Part shown: piece after piece, positions 8,719 through 16,694 of the stretch
How the letters are laid out: every line of letters begins with the position of its first letter
Position numbering within the stretch: the stretch's first letter is position 1
Position numbers and translations under genes: made by a program
The notes under the pieces: generated by a model
The model's input: the letters and a program-made list of their open reading frames with translations, nothing else
What the model was told of the DNA's origin: nothing
Databases searched by the model: none
NCBI GenBank assembly: GCA_965248685.1
Contig: CBDFKC010000003.1
Span: forward strand, 2,480,001-2,544,000
Direction: 5' to 3'
Source: VYFG01 sp965248685
GTDB lineage: Bacteria > Pseudomonadota > Gammaproteobacteria > Arenicellales > Poriferihabitantaceae
Length of the DNA: 64,000 nt

Positions 8719-9849
8719 TTATCCAGTCCGAAAGCGTAGCAGGTCGGACAGGGTAGACCGGAATGCATGCCACCAACCCAGTTCATCATACAAATAATAT
8801 TGCATTTTTAGGGTAAGGGCGCAGCCAGCAATAATCGAAATTAACGCCAAAAGTGATCCCAGAGCCAACGTCGACATTCCGGTTATGCCTTGGCCAATGG
8901 TACATCCCAATGATATAACCCCCCCAAATCCCATCAATACTCCTCCCCAGAGATGATTGACCAGATCTGATCTGTCATTAAAGGCTTCGATACGAAAGGT
9001 TCCCGTGACAACGCTGTAAAGAAATGACCCAAACACCATTCCAAATACTACCGCGATTCCAAAATTTATTGCGGAGCCGGTATATGTCATAAGGAAACTC
9101 AGGGTGTTCCCTACCGGCGAAATAAATGATATCCCTTCTAACGGAATGGGTTCGAAATCATCAAACCCTAAAACCCCAGTGGCATACCAGGCACCCGCGA
9201 TAATTACACCAATGCCGATGCCCGCCAGCAGGTTATCGAAACTTTCTCTGATTTTTTTATCCCATAGCGCGACAATAATGGTGAATCCTCCCGCAACGAT
9301 GGCAATGATCATGGATAATATGCCTGGATCGCCTCCAATCCAGCTGCTTAATAGTTCCGGGATGCCCTGGCTACTCAAGTTATGCTCTGCCAGGTCAATT
9401 GCGGTGGGTTGGTTAATTTGTAGCCTGAGCAAGGCCAATAATCCGCGCACGGTCATATACGCTGTCACCGCCATGACAATGAGTAGTACCAACGATTTGA
9501 GGTTTCCACCTCCTACTCTCACCAGGGTTCGCTGGCCACATCCTGAACCGACGGTCATGCCAATACCAAAAATCAAGCCACCTAGGATATAACCAACCCA
9601 GGTGAAATTGGTTGATAAATAAATTGAAGCAGATAAGTCAATAATACCCAGACTATGCATGGTCTGGGTTCCGATCAGGGCGATTCCCATGGCCATAAAC
9701 CAGACCTTGAAGCGGGTGAAAGATCCCATGTTGATCCAGTCACTAACCGCCCCCATGGTACAGAAATGCGTCCGGCTGGCAATTGCCCCGAAAACAGATG
9801 CGCCTAAAAATCCATATAAAGCAACTTTTTGATAGTGTTCAAGCTCCAA
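8719..9849 (-). CDS. YeeE/YedE-family transporter (TsuA-type thiosulfate importer)
   Basis: A 376-residue multi-spanning inner-membrane protein of full YeeE length. The conserved cysteine motifs are present: RTHFCTMGAVSDW near residue 30, TVGSGCGQRTLVRVGGG near 103-119, and LGCTIGQGITG near 313. In the characterised family member these cysteines relay thiosulfate across the membrane. A TusA/SirA-type gene lies immediately upstream on the same strand (180 bases), the same pairing as yeeD-yeeE in other bacteria. Thiosulfate uptake, or selenium/sulfur import, is therefore likely. ATG at 9849 preceded by GAGGATC. Confidence 0.85.
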   Translation of the reverse strand: MELEHYQKVALYGFLGASVFGAIASRTHFCTMGAVSDWINMGSFTRFKVWFMAMGIALIGTQTMHSLGIIDLSASIYLSTNFTWVGYILGGLIFGIGMTVGSGCGQRTLVRVGGGNLKSLVLLIVMAVTAYMTVRGLLALLRLQINQPTAIDLAEHNLSSQGIPELLSSWIGGDPGILSMIIAIVAGGFTIIVALWDKKIRESFDNLLAGIGIGVIIAGAWYATGVLGFDDFEPIPLEGISFISPVGNTLSFLMTYTGSAINFGIAVVFGMVFGSFLYSVVTGTFRIEAFNDRSDLVNHLWGGVLMGFGGVISLGCTIGQGITGMSTLALGSLLALISIIAGCALTLKMQYYLYDELGWWHAFRSTLSDLLRFRTG

Positions 9850-10028
9850 TGAGGATCCTCGTAAAGTGATCAGCGATTAACAAGATTATCGGAAAGATTT
9901 TTAACGAGCCGATACAGCACCGGAAATGGTGATTACATTGTAGGTCGATTAGTCAGACGGTTTGCAGAATCGGCGGATAAATATCTAGCTCAACTATGCA
10001 GACCGAAATTGAGCCGCAATTAAAGTTT

Positions 10029-10259
10029 CTATCCTTTCTTCAATAGAAAGTGAAACTCATTACCTACTTCACTGGACTCGAGTAATTCATTTCCTGTTTG
10101 ATTAGCGAAGGCTTCGAAATCTTTCACTGATCCAGGGTCCGTCGCCATTATTTTGACTATTTGTCCTGACTCCATTCCATTGAGGGTCTTCTTGGCGCGA
10201 AGTATGGGTAGAGGGCAGTTAAGGTTACGTGCATCGAGTTCTTGATTGACTTCATTCAT
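10029..10259 (-). CDS. tusA: TusA/SirA-family sulfur carrier
   Basis: A 76-residue protein beginning MNEVNQELDARNLNCPLPILRAKK; the CPxP motif (Cys about residue 14) is the persulfide-carrying site of the TusA family, and the second half (IMATDPGSVKDFEAFANQTG) is typical. Start set at ATG 10259 rather than an upstream TTG (10271) because of family length. It precedes a YeeE-type transporter, so it may accept sulfur imported by it (TsuB-like role) or serve cytoplasmic sulfur oxidation with DsrE3. The name tusA is by family, not proven orthology. Confidence 0.88.
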   Translation of the reverse strand: MNEVNQELDARNLNCPLPILRAKKTLNGMESGQIVKIMATDPGSVKDFEAFANQTGNELLESSEVGNEFHFLLKKG

Positions 10260-10409
10260 GGTAAGTACCAAATAATATGCGATAGGTTTGATTGAATAAC
10301 TGATTCAACCGCTGAATTGATCCCTCTCGACCCGAATGTCCAGCCTGCTGGTTTTCTTTGCAGGTTTGATACATTACTTGCTTCGAGGGCCACTATTTTA
10401 GTCAGGGCA

Positions 10410-10441
10410 TCGCCCATGGGCGATATCCCCCGGGGGGGATA
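10410..10441. promoter_or_regulatory. Two abutting GC-rich palindromes in divergent promoter region
   Basis: Bases 10410-10423 form a perfect 14-base palindrome TCGCCCATGGGCGA. Directly after it, 10424-10441 has arms TATCCCCC and GGGGGATA around GG. They sit between the divergent tusA and rhodanese-hydrolase genes, about 150 and 100 bases from the two starts. No T-run follows on either strand, so they are not classic terminators. Operator or processed leader structure are both possible. Confidence 0.4.
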
Positions 10442-10541
10442 CGACACACTGGAATATATCCATTAAGGCAAGTAAATTATAGTACAGAGCAAAATTTCGG
10501 TTCCATTGAATAATTTAATTTAAATCAAACTATAGAAGAAT

Positions 10542-11942
10542 ATGGTCTCTCAAGAGCATCATGGAAAATTTATCTATGCGGTCCGTCAGTATTTGGCCAT
10601 TCATTCCATACCGTCCCTGTTGGTTGGCATAACCGTATTTTTCTTACTGCAACTATCTTCGAGTGATGCCAGTGCTCAGGGTACTGAGGATGAAATTGTA
10701 CAGGGTCAAACCTATCTGGATCGGGTTAACAACGAAATTACCAGCATAAACACCGAGGAGTTACAGCGGAAAATAGCAACAGTCCCCAATCTGGTGGTAA
10801 TTGATATCCGGGAAGCCGCGGAAATCGCTCAGGCTGGGGGAACCATTGGGGTTCCACGAAATTTCAACATCAGTCGTGGCTGGCTTGAGTTTCAGGTTCC
10901 CGACAGGGTGCCCGACCGCGATACACCGATTGTTGTATTTTGCGGTATCAATCTACGCAGCCCACTGGCGACCAAGCAACTGATGGATATGGGATATACC
11001 AATGTCAGCAACTACGCGGAGGGCTTTCCAGCATGGGTGTCGGCCGGGCTGCCGGTAAATCGGGATACCGCTCCGGGCAATATGTTATATCACGCACCGG
11101 TTCGGGTCACCAGGAACGTCTGGACGGCGGTAGGAGCGACTGCGCCGCCATCATATGAAAACTCGGGGCATAATAATAACCTCAGCTTTATTGTCACGGG
11201 CGATGGTGTTGTTGTGGTCAATGCAGGGGATAACTACCTTTTGGCGCAATCTCTCCATATAGAAATTCAAAAACGGACTGATCAGCCAGTCAAGTATGTT
11301 TTTCTCGAGAATGGCCAGGGTCACGCGATGCTTGGAACAAACTATTGGCAGCAGCAGGGCGCCAAAGTGATTGCACATACCAACACACTGACGGAGATCA
11401 AGCAAAATGGAGAAGATGTGTTTAGTACGATGCAACTTGGCCGACGTGATAAAGGGTTTCATACGACTGTATCTTTTCCGGATATAACCTTTGACGAGAA
11501 ATATATAATTGAACTCGGGACTGAGCGAATCGAAGCGCTGTATTTAGGGCCAGCCCATAGCCCCGGTGATATTTCCGTTTGGCTACCCAATCAGAAACTA
11601 ATTATTTCCGGGGATATAGCATTTCACCAGCGGATGCTACCGGTAATGGAAGACACTGATACTAAAGAATGGATAGAAACCTGGTCGAAATTCGAAGAGT
11701 TGGGTGCCGAGATTGTTATCCCGGGCCATGGCGGTCCGACAAATTATCAAGAAGTCACAAAATACACCAAAGACTACCTGATCTATATGCGCTCTGAAAT
11801 GGGTGAACTAATTGACCAGGGCGGCACCCTTCAGGACGCTTATAGTGTTGACCAATCTGCCTACAGTCACCTGGATACTTACTTTGAACTGGCGCGCCAG
11901 AATGCCGGAAGGATATTTCGTGAGATGGAATTTGACTTTTAG
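10542..11942 (+). CDS. Exported rhodanese + metallo-beta-lactamase-fold fusion, metal motif degenerate
   Basis: 466 residues: a signal or anchor helix (about 22-46, ending SDASA), a rhodanese domain (about 65-175, catalytic-position Cys134 in VVFCGINLRS) and a metallo-beta-lactamase-fold domain (about 185-430). In the latter the usual HxHxDH is replaced by NGQGHA (Asn257, Gln259, His261, Ala262). Later family residues persist: AHSPGD (His339), ISGD (Asp358) and PGHGG (His396). The frame is intact and the fold signature clear, so this is a remodelled or non-catalytic site rather than a pseudogene. SoxH-like hydrolases accompany many sox clusters. It is divergent from tusA and converges on the ArsR gene. 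Confidence 0.85.
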   Translation: MVSQEHHGKFIYAVRQYLAIHSIPSLLVGITVFFLLQLSSSDASAQGTEDEIVQGQTYLDRVNNEITSINTEELQRKIATVPNLVVIDIREAAEIAQAGGTIGVPRNFNISRGWLEFQVPDRVPDRDTPIVVFCGINLRSPLATKQLMDMGYTNVSNYAEGFPAWVSAGLPVNRDTAPGNMLYHAPVRVTRNVWTAVGATAPPSYENSGHNNNLSFIVTGDGVVVVNAGDNYLLAQSLHIEIQKRTDQPVKYVFLENGQGHAMLGTNYWQQQGAKVIAHTNTLTEIKQNGEDVFSTMQLGRRDKGFHTTVSFPDITFDEKYIIELGTERIEALYLGPAHSPGDISVWLPNQKLIISGDIAFHQRMLPVMEDTDTKEWIETWSKFEELGAEIVIPGHGGPTNYQEVTKYTKDYLIYMRSEMGELIDQGGTLQDAYSVDQSAYSHLDTYFELARQNAGRIFREMEFDF

Positions 11943-11966
11943 TTAGCTGGACCCGGCCAGCCGTAC

Positions 11967-12314
11967 TTATCGATTGCAGTACAATGAATACAATGTCTTA
12001 ATCACTGCCGTTGCTTCCCGGCTATCCAGCGAGTAGTACACATGCTGGGACACTTTACGGGATTTTACCAGGCCCTGTCGGCGTAATTTTGCCAGGTGCT
12101 GGGAAAGAGGGGACTGCTCCAGGTTGATATGCTGTCCGATTTCATTAACCGACATTTCCTGTTCGGCCAGCATGCACAGAATCAGCAGGCGATGATCGTT
12201 GGCCAGATTTTTCAGTAATTCGGATGCTTCCCCAGCTGCCTTCCGCATTTCCTTCATGCTGGGCTTTGGATTAGCCGATTTTAGATTTGCTGCGAGCTTT
12301 AAATTGGCGGCCAT
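11967..12314 (-). CDS. ArsR-family regulator, persulfide-sensor type (SoxR/BigR/SqrR-like)
   Basis: About 115 residues from ATG 12314 (MAANLKLAANLK); an in-frame ATG at 12413 would add an unlikely 33 residues. The winged helix-turn-helix is clear: ANDHRLLILCMLAEQEMSV, then the recognition helix SPLSQHLAKLRRQGLV and the wing SRKVSQHVYYSL. A cysteine in LILC and a second in the C-terminal LYSLYCNR match the two positions that form the tetrasulfide or disulfide in BigR/SqrR-type repressors. It is divergent from soxX, so it probably controls soxXYZAK in response to reactive sulfur. Sensor role is inferred from the cysteine pair. Confidence 0.88.
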   Translation of the reverse strand: MAANLKLAANLKSANPKPSMKEMRKAAGEASELLKNLANDHRLLILCMLAEQEMSVNEIGQHINLEQSPLSQHLAKLRRQGLVKSRKVSQHVYYSLDSREATAVIKTLYSLYCNR

Positions 12315-12573
12315 ATCAAGTCTTTGAGTAAATAATACGTCTCCCTTTATTATATCAGGATACCCATAATAAATATGAATTCGGGATATGATAGCCCATA
12401 AGCAATATTCCATAAGGCATATCTATCGTGCCACCGGTTGCTGCTATAGTTGAATCGTGCATTTACCAATAGTCCGGTTGTGAAATCGAAAGAGATAAAT
12501 TAGTATTTGCTTGTGCGCCCATACCAGGTGCCCGCTACAACACGTTATTACACACAATCTGGAGGACAGATTA

Positions 12574-12933
12574 ATGATAAAGAAAACTATTGTGATCGCG
12601 TTTTTGACGCCGGTGTTGCTGTTTGGCTCCGCTGTCTTTTCTGCGGTAAACGCAGATGAAGCGATGATTAAAAAAGGCAAGGAAGTCGCTTTTGACAGAA
12701 AAAAGGGAAATTGCCTTGCTTGTCATATGATTGATGATGGGTCTCTTCCAGGAACGTCAGGCCCGCCGATGGTCGCGATGAAAGCTCGATTTCCGGACAG
12801 AGAGAAACTGAAGGCACAGATTTTCAATCCCCTGGAAAAAAACCCCAATTCCATGATGCCTCCGTTTGGTCTGCACAATGTTCTCAATGAAGAGGAGATT
12901 GATGCAATTGTTGAATACCTATTAACCCTTTGA
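12574..12933 (+). CDS. soxX: Sulfur-oxidation cytochrome c SoxX
   Basis: Small c-type cytochrome subunit of the SoxAX complex, which attaches thiosulfate to SoxY in the periplasm. About 119 residues from ATG 12574, which has an ideal GGAGGA site 9 bases upstream. A signal peptide (MIKKTIVIAFLTPVLLFGS...) is followed by the heme site GNCLACH and the SoxX-type segment GTSGPPMVAMKARFPD. The distal methionine is probably in NSMMPPFG. First gene of soxXYZAK, with 10 bases to soxY. An open frame extends upstream to 12511 but lacks an RBS and signal-peptide sense. Confidence 0.94.
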   Translation: MIKKTIVIAFLTPVLLFGSAVFSAVNADEAMIKKGKEVAFDRKKGNCLACHMIDDGSLPGTSGPPMVAMKARFPDREKLKAQIFNPLEKNPNSMMPPFGLHNVLNEEEIDAIVEYLLTL

Positions 12934-12943
12934 GTGCAATCTG

Positions 12944-13414
12944 ATGCTAATGAACAGAAGACAATTTAATAAGTCGCTGGCTACTATATCCGGGCTTGGC
13001 GCAGGAGTATCCCTCGGCGTGTTACCACTATCAGTTTTTGCGTCATGGCCCAGTGATGCCTTTGATGCAGATGCCGTCGACGCAGTGGCGGAGCTGCTTT
13101 ACGGTTCTTCAGGTGCGGAAGTAAGCGAAGCGATTACGATTAAAGCTCCTGATATTGCCGAAAATGGTGCTGTTGTTCCAATTTCAATATCAGCTGAAAT
13201 CGCGAACGCTGACAATGTTGCATTGCTTGTTGCCAATAATCCGTCACCCCTGGCGGCGACATTTGAGCTGGCAACACCAGGCGCCATAAACGTTGGAACC
13301 CGAATCAAAATGGGTAAGACATCCCAGCTTATCGCACTTGTCCGAGCCGATGGCAAGGTCTACTCTGCAACCAGTAAAGAAGTTAAGGTCACCATTGGTG
13401 GCTGTGGCGGATAA
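12944..13414 (+). CDS. soxY: Sulfur carrier protein SoxY
   Basis: SoxY carries the sulfur intermediate on the cysteine of its flexible C-terminal GGCGG; here the protein ends VTIGGCGG exactly. 156 residues with a twin-arginine signal (NRRQFNKSLATISGLGAG), needed because SoxYZ is exported folded. The core (AVVPISISAEIANADNVALLVANNP) matches the family. Starts at ATG 12944, or ATG 12950 two codons later. Followed by soxZ after 14 bases. Confidence 0.96.
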   Translation: MLMNRRQFNKSLATISGLGAGVSLGVLPLSVFASWPSDAFDADAVDAVAELLYGSSGAEVSEAITIKAPDIAENGAVVPISISAEIANADNVALLVANNPSPLAATFELATPGAINVGTRIKMGKTSQLIALVRADGKVYSATSKEVKVTIGGCGG

Positions 13415-13428
13415 TTGAGGCAAATATA

Positions 13429-13737
13429 ATGGCAATTAAATGTAAAGCGAAAGCAAACGGCGACATAGTCGACGTAAAGGCTCTGATGAAACATGAAATG
13501 GAGACCGGATTACGTAAAGATAAAAAAACCGGGGAAGTGATTCCGGCCCACCATATTACCGAAGTTGCGTGCATGCATAACGGCGCAGAAATTTTTCGTT
13601 GCAACATGGGTCCGGCTGTTTCCAAAAATCCCTACCTGGCGTTTTCTGTTTCGGGTCCAAAATCTGGCGACACGCTACAGCTAACATCTATGGATAATAT
13701 GGGAAATTCGGATACGGGAGAAACGACGATAAAGTAA
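13429..13737 (+). CDS. soxZ: Sulfur carrier partner SoxZ
   Basis: 102-residue partner of SoxY in the SoxYZ carrier. It lacks its own signal peptide and is expected to be co-exported with SoxY. Family signatures: DVKALMKHEMETGLRKDKKTGEVIPAHHI and the C-terminal GDTLQLTSMDNMGNSDTGETTI. ATG at 13429, after soxY and before soxA, the standard order. Confidence 0.96.
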   Translation: MAIKCKAKANGDIVDVKALMKHEMETGLRKDKKTGEVIPAHHITEVACMHNGAEIFRCNMGPAVSKNPYLAFSVSGPKSGDTLQLTSMDNMGNSDTGETTIK

Positions 13738-13782
13738 AGCTGTCGTCCAATAACAAACTATTAAACCTCTTTGGAGCGAGAT

Positions 13783-14613
13783 ATGAAAAAAATATTCGTT
13801 GTATCAATTGCTGCGATTATCGTTTTCGGAACGATGACACTTAGTGCCAGTCCGGAAAGCGATCGTGCGGCATTTGAAAATTACTTTACCAAGAAATTCC
13901 CCGAAACCCCGGTCGACGATTTTGTCAATGGTATTTATTCGATTGACAAAGCTTCGAGAGAACAATGGGTTTCGATCGAGGAATTTCCGCCTTACGAGCT
14001 GTCGATAGACGCCGGTAAAGCGGAGTTTGAAAAAGCGTTTGCCAATGGTAAGGGTTATGCAGATTGTTTTGAAAACGGTGGTGCTGTGCGGAGTAGTTAT
14101 CCACATTGGGATTCGGAACGTAAGGAGGTCATTACCCTGGAACTCGCGATTAACGAGTGCCGGACGGCTAATGGCGAGGAACCTTTGAAGTATAGCAAGG
14201 GCAAAATGGCAGATGTTTCGGCCTATATGTCTTATCTGTCGCGAGATCAAAAGATTAATGTGGTGGTTCCAGATGAACCTGAAGCGATTGCAGCCTATGA
14301 GCGAGGCAAGGAATTTTATTACCGCAAACGAGGCCAATTAAATTTCTCCTGCTTCGATTGTCATGGTTCTGGTTCCGGGGCCTATGTGCGAGCAGACAAA
14401 TTGAGTCCAGCGCTGGGACATTCCTCTCACTTCCCGGTATATCGGTCAAAGTGGGGCGGAATGGGAACCTTGCATCGGCGGTTTGGAGGATGCAATAAAC
14501 AGGTAAGAGCTAAACCATTTAAATCGCAAGGCGTCGAATACAGAGAACTGGAACTGTTCCTGTCCTATATGAGCAATGGACTTGCTTTCAACGGCCCTGG
14601 CGCCCGGAAATGA
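13783..14613 (+). CDS. soxA: Sulfur-oxidation diheme-family cytochrome SoxA (single CxxCH form)
   Basis: Catalytic subunit of SoxAX (L-cysteine S-thiosulfotransferase), periplasmic. 276 residues from ATG 13783 with GGAGCGAG before it (an in-frame TTG lies four codons upstream). Signal peptide ends near LSAS. Only one heme motif, SCFDCHG, is present (second half); the first half has unpaired cysteines (YADCFENGG, NECRTANG) but no CxxCH, so this is the monoheme SoxA type. The active-site cysteine is in RRFGGCNKQVRA. Follows soxZ by 45 bases; soxK follows by 10. Confidence 0.95.
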   Translation: MKKIFVVSIAAIIVFGTMTLSASPESDRAAFENYFTKKFPETPVDDFVNGIYSIDKASREQWVSIEEFPPYELSIDAGKAEFEKAFANGKGYADCFENGGAVRSSYPHWDSERKEVITLELAINECRTANGEEPLKYSKGKMADVSAYMSYLSRDQKINVVVPDEPEAIAAYERGKEFYYRKRGQLNFSCFDCHGSGSGAYVRADKLSPALGHSSHFPVYRSKWGGMGTLHRRFGGCNKQVRAKPFKSQGVEYRELELFLSYMSNGLAFNGPGARK

Positions 14614-14623
14614 GGATAGAGTT

Positions 14624-14926
14624 ATGATAAAAAAACAATTAATGATGGTGACCGCGGTTTTATTTTGGATATCAGGCGGTGTGTTTGCGGCTGACGACTT
14701 TTCTGCCGCATGGGACGCAGCCGATGCCAAGAGAAAAGAAGCTGCCGCCCTGGGTTATGAGTGGCGAGACACTGGTAAAGTACTTAAGCAGGCAAAACAA
14801 GCGGCCGAAGATGGTGACAACGAGAAAGCAATGAAGTTGGCAGCCAAAGCGCTGGAGCAGTCGTCTGATGCTATCGATCAACACGCCCGGGAGTCATTGG
14901 TCTGGCAGGCACGGGTCCCTCAGTAG
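14624..14926 (+). CDS. soxK: SoxAX-associated small subunit SoxK (SAXB-like)
   Basis: About 100 residues from ATG 14624 (GAGGATAGAG upstream); signal peptide ends near VFAAD. The mature chain is helical and charged: AAWDAADAKRKEAAALGYEWRDTGKVLKQAKQAAEDGDNEKAMKLAAKALEQ. Both size and placement directly after soxA fit SoxK/SAXB, a protein that binds SoxAX and raises its activity in green sulfur bacteria. Last gene before a strong terminator. Identity rests on context and this helical pattern. Confidence 0.8.
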   Translation: MIKKQLMMVTAVLFWISGGVFAADDFSAAWDAADAKRKEAAALGYEWRDTGKVLKQAKQAAEDGDNEKAMKLAAKALEQSSDAIDQHARESLVWQARVPQ

Positions 14927-14962
14927 GGCATAGGTTCTCGGGATCAATAGCCGGGATATGAC

Positions 14963-15004
14963 AAAAATGGGTGCTTACGAATCGTCAGCACCCATTTTTA
15001 TTTC
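14963..15004 (+). terminator. Rho-independent terminator after soxXYZAK
   Basis: A 13-base perfect stem, AAAAATGGGTGCT and AGCACCCATTTTT, with an 11-base loop and a following T-rich run, 37 bases after the soxK stop. It ends the sox operon and separates it from the next gene. Because of the flanking A- and T-runs it could work in both directions. Confidence 0.88.
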
Positions 15005-15040
15005 CGGCTCCGGTTGCAATCATTTTGATGTTTGAATGAT

Positions 15041-15439
15041 ATGGAAAAGATTACTAACTGGTCAGAGGTTTCGACGCTGGCCCGGGCTAAACGTATTCCC
15101 GTAGTTGTCATGGTAGATCAAATGGATTGCCCCTACTGTCGTCGTGTTGAGGGGGAATTTTTTGCCGCTATTTTTGCCAGCAAAGCGTTTAATGAACAGG
15201 CAATTTTTGGAAAGATCTCTCTGGATGCCGGAGAGACCATCGTTGACGACAATGGCGAGCAAGTTGTCACACGGAATTTTCTTGAACGCTACAGTGCCAA
15301 CCTGACTCCAACGGTATTGTTCCTCGATAGTGAAAAAAACCAACTAATGGATAAAATGGTAGGTTTGCTAACGCCAGATTACTATCTCTATTATTTGGAA
15401 GCTGCGATTAAGAAATCCTATAAACTTCTTAATAGTTAG
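15041..15439 (+). CDS. Thioredoxin-fold protein with CPYC motif, no signal peptide
   Basis: 133 residues; redox motif MDCPYCRRVEGEF (Cys30, Cys33) and a cis-proline in NLTPTVLFLD. This matches SoxW-like or thioredoxin-related proteins near sox genes. Unlike most SoxW it shows no export signal from ATG 15041; a TTG at 15032 adds nothing useful. It may reduce cytoplasmic persulfides or be exported by another route. It is separated from soxK by the terminator, so it has its own promoter. Confidence 0.8.
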   Translation: MEKITNWSEVSTLARAKRIPVVVMVDQMDCPYCRRVEGEFFAAIFASKAFNEQAIFGKISLDAGETIVDDNGEQVVTRNFLERYSANLTPTVLFLDSEKNQLMDKMVGLLTPDYYLYYLEAAIKKSYKLLNS

Positions 15440-15575
15440 TACCTCGTATTTTTGATCACTGACAGGGTGGTTGTTTTTCTGATTCAAGAGTGCCAGGCGC
15501 AACCCACCAATTACCTAAACTGTGTGCCCAGGGATCTGTCGGGAGCGCCTGTGACTATACGATCACTCGATAATA

Positions 15576-16007
15576 TCAGGGGCGTATGTACATATAGCCC
15601 TTTGACTGGAGTTCCGCAATTCTGACTACTCCACCTTCATCTCGCTGAACAAAGTCTGGCAATAGATCAGTAATCTGAAAATTCATGGCATTCATGGTAT
15701 TGCCGCAGGCATTGAACTGAACGCCTTCCAATTGTAATTCGTCCACCAGGCTGGAAACTTTAACTTCTGCTTTTCCCGCGTGAAATGGCTTTAATCCAGG
15801 TCCATGGGCTACCAGGATAATTTCAACATTTTCCGGACCGCCAACACCTTTAATATGATTTTTGATGTTGCGTAAAACAAATGGAACTTTGTCCGCTTCC
15901 GATACATGGTAGACAACCTTCATCGGTTCACCGGCTTGTGTAATGCCGACAAAACTAACGATTGCCAGACTGGCAGCAATAATAGTCAATAATATTTTTT
16001 TAAACAT
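15576..16007 (-). CDS. Exported DsrE-family protein
   Basis: About 143 residues from ATG 16007 with GGAGAA upstream; the frame is open further but ATG 16007 gives the signal peptide MFKKILLTIIAASLAIVSFVG. The mature part has the DsrE/F fold features VVYHVSEADKVPFVLRNIKNHI, VEIILVAHGPGLKPF and a conserved cysteine in QFNACGNTM. Periplasmic DsrE-like proteins are frequent in sox neighbourhoods and could bind persulfide sulfur on that cysteine. Family certain, role inferred. Confidence 0.85.
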   Translation of the reverse strand: MFKKILLTIIAASLAIVSFVGITQAGEPMKVVYHVSEADKVPFVLRNIKNHIKGVGGPENVEIILVAHGPGLKPFHAGKAEVKVSSLVDELQLEGVQFNACGNTMNAMNFQITDLLPDFVQRDEGGVVRIAELQSKGYMYIRP

Positions 16008-16337
16008 TTTCTTCTCCAGGTTAGTAAATTTATTCCATCTACCCATAACGAGTGGAAGGGATTCTCGAACACAGCGGTTCAATTTTTAAATTAATATTGT
16101 CGCGCTGAATCTGTGTGCATGACTTATGCAAGCAGAACTTTTTAATTTGCGGTGAATTGAACCGCCGCAAATCATTGGTACTTTGTTTCAGTTTCACTAA
16201 TATTTGACAACAATTCTGGAATATAGTTACCTGGCCTTTGCAAAAGACAAGACTCTGGTCGAAGTTTTTTTGGGTTCAATTGGATCAGCCATACATTTTG
16301 CGTAGATTCCCTAGTTATCATCGAATTTAGAATCAAT
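16008..16337. other. Gap upstream of exported DsrE gene
   Basis: 330 bases with no convincing reading frame on either strand. The composition is AT-rich and it must contain the promoter of the leftward DsrE-like gene. No clear terminator or repeat was recognised. Confidence 0.5.
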
Positions 16338-16628
16338 CTATTTATTGATCAAGGTTTCTATTGGAACAATCTGACTCAGGTTTGGATCATCAGAATATTT
16401 TGGCCTTAATCTGTGCTGGTATCCCTCAACCTCTGCAAGTTCCTGTTCTCTGCGGGAAATTACATACAAACATTGGCGGATAGCCTGAATGGTTTGTTCT
16501 CTGAGTGGATGCTGTCCTCCAGGGGAGGGCGCGGTATCCTTTGCTACCGAGGTCAGGACCTGGCGCATCATCGCCATAATTCGCCTCTCGTTAACGGCTT
16601 CTTCGGATTCTGCGCTAGTTTCGGTCAT
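16338..16628 (-). CDS. Short conserved-looking protein, unknown function
   Basis: About 96 residues from ATG 16628 (MTETSAESEEAVNERR); a TTG at 16646 is an alternative. Charged and helical, no signal peptide. It has a single cysteine in RQCLYVISRREQELAEVEGYQ and a Gly/Pro stretch SPGGQHPL. Not recognised. It lies between the DsrE-like and rhodanese genes on the same strand. Its orderly composition suggests a real protein, but the RBS is poor. Confidence 0.55.
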   Translation of the reverse strand: MTETSAESEEAVNERRIMAMMRQVLTSVAKDTAPSPGGQHPLREQTIQAIRQCLYVISRREQELAEVEGYQHRLRPKYSDDPNLSQIVPIETLINK

Positions 16629-16694
16629 TATGGAAATGTGATTCAACGATTGCTTGGTTAGACTGGGAACGAAAAATGAATAAGATGAAATGGA

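Noticed and set aside
10256..10447. 63-codon minus-strand frame overlapping the GC palindromes
   Set aside because: Runs through the palindromes and overlaps the tusA start; no RBS and no protein-like pattern.
10542..11942. Pseudogene call for the rhodanese-MBL fusion
   Set aside because: Despite loss of HxHxDH the frame is intact and other motifs and the rhodanese cysteine are kept.
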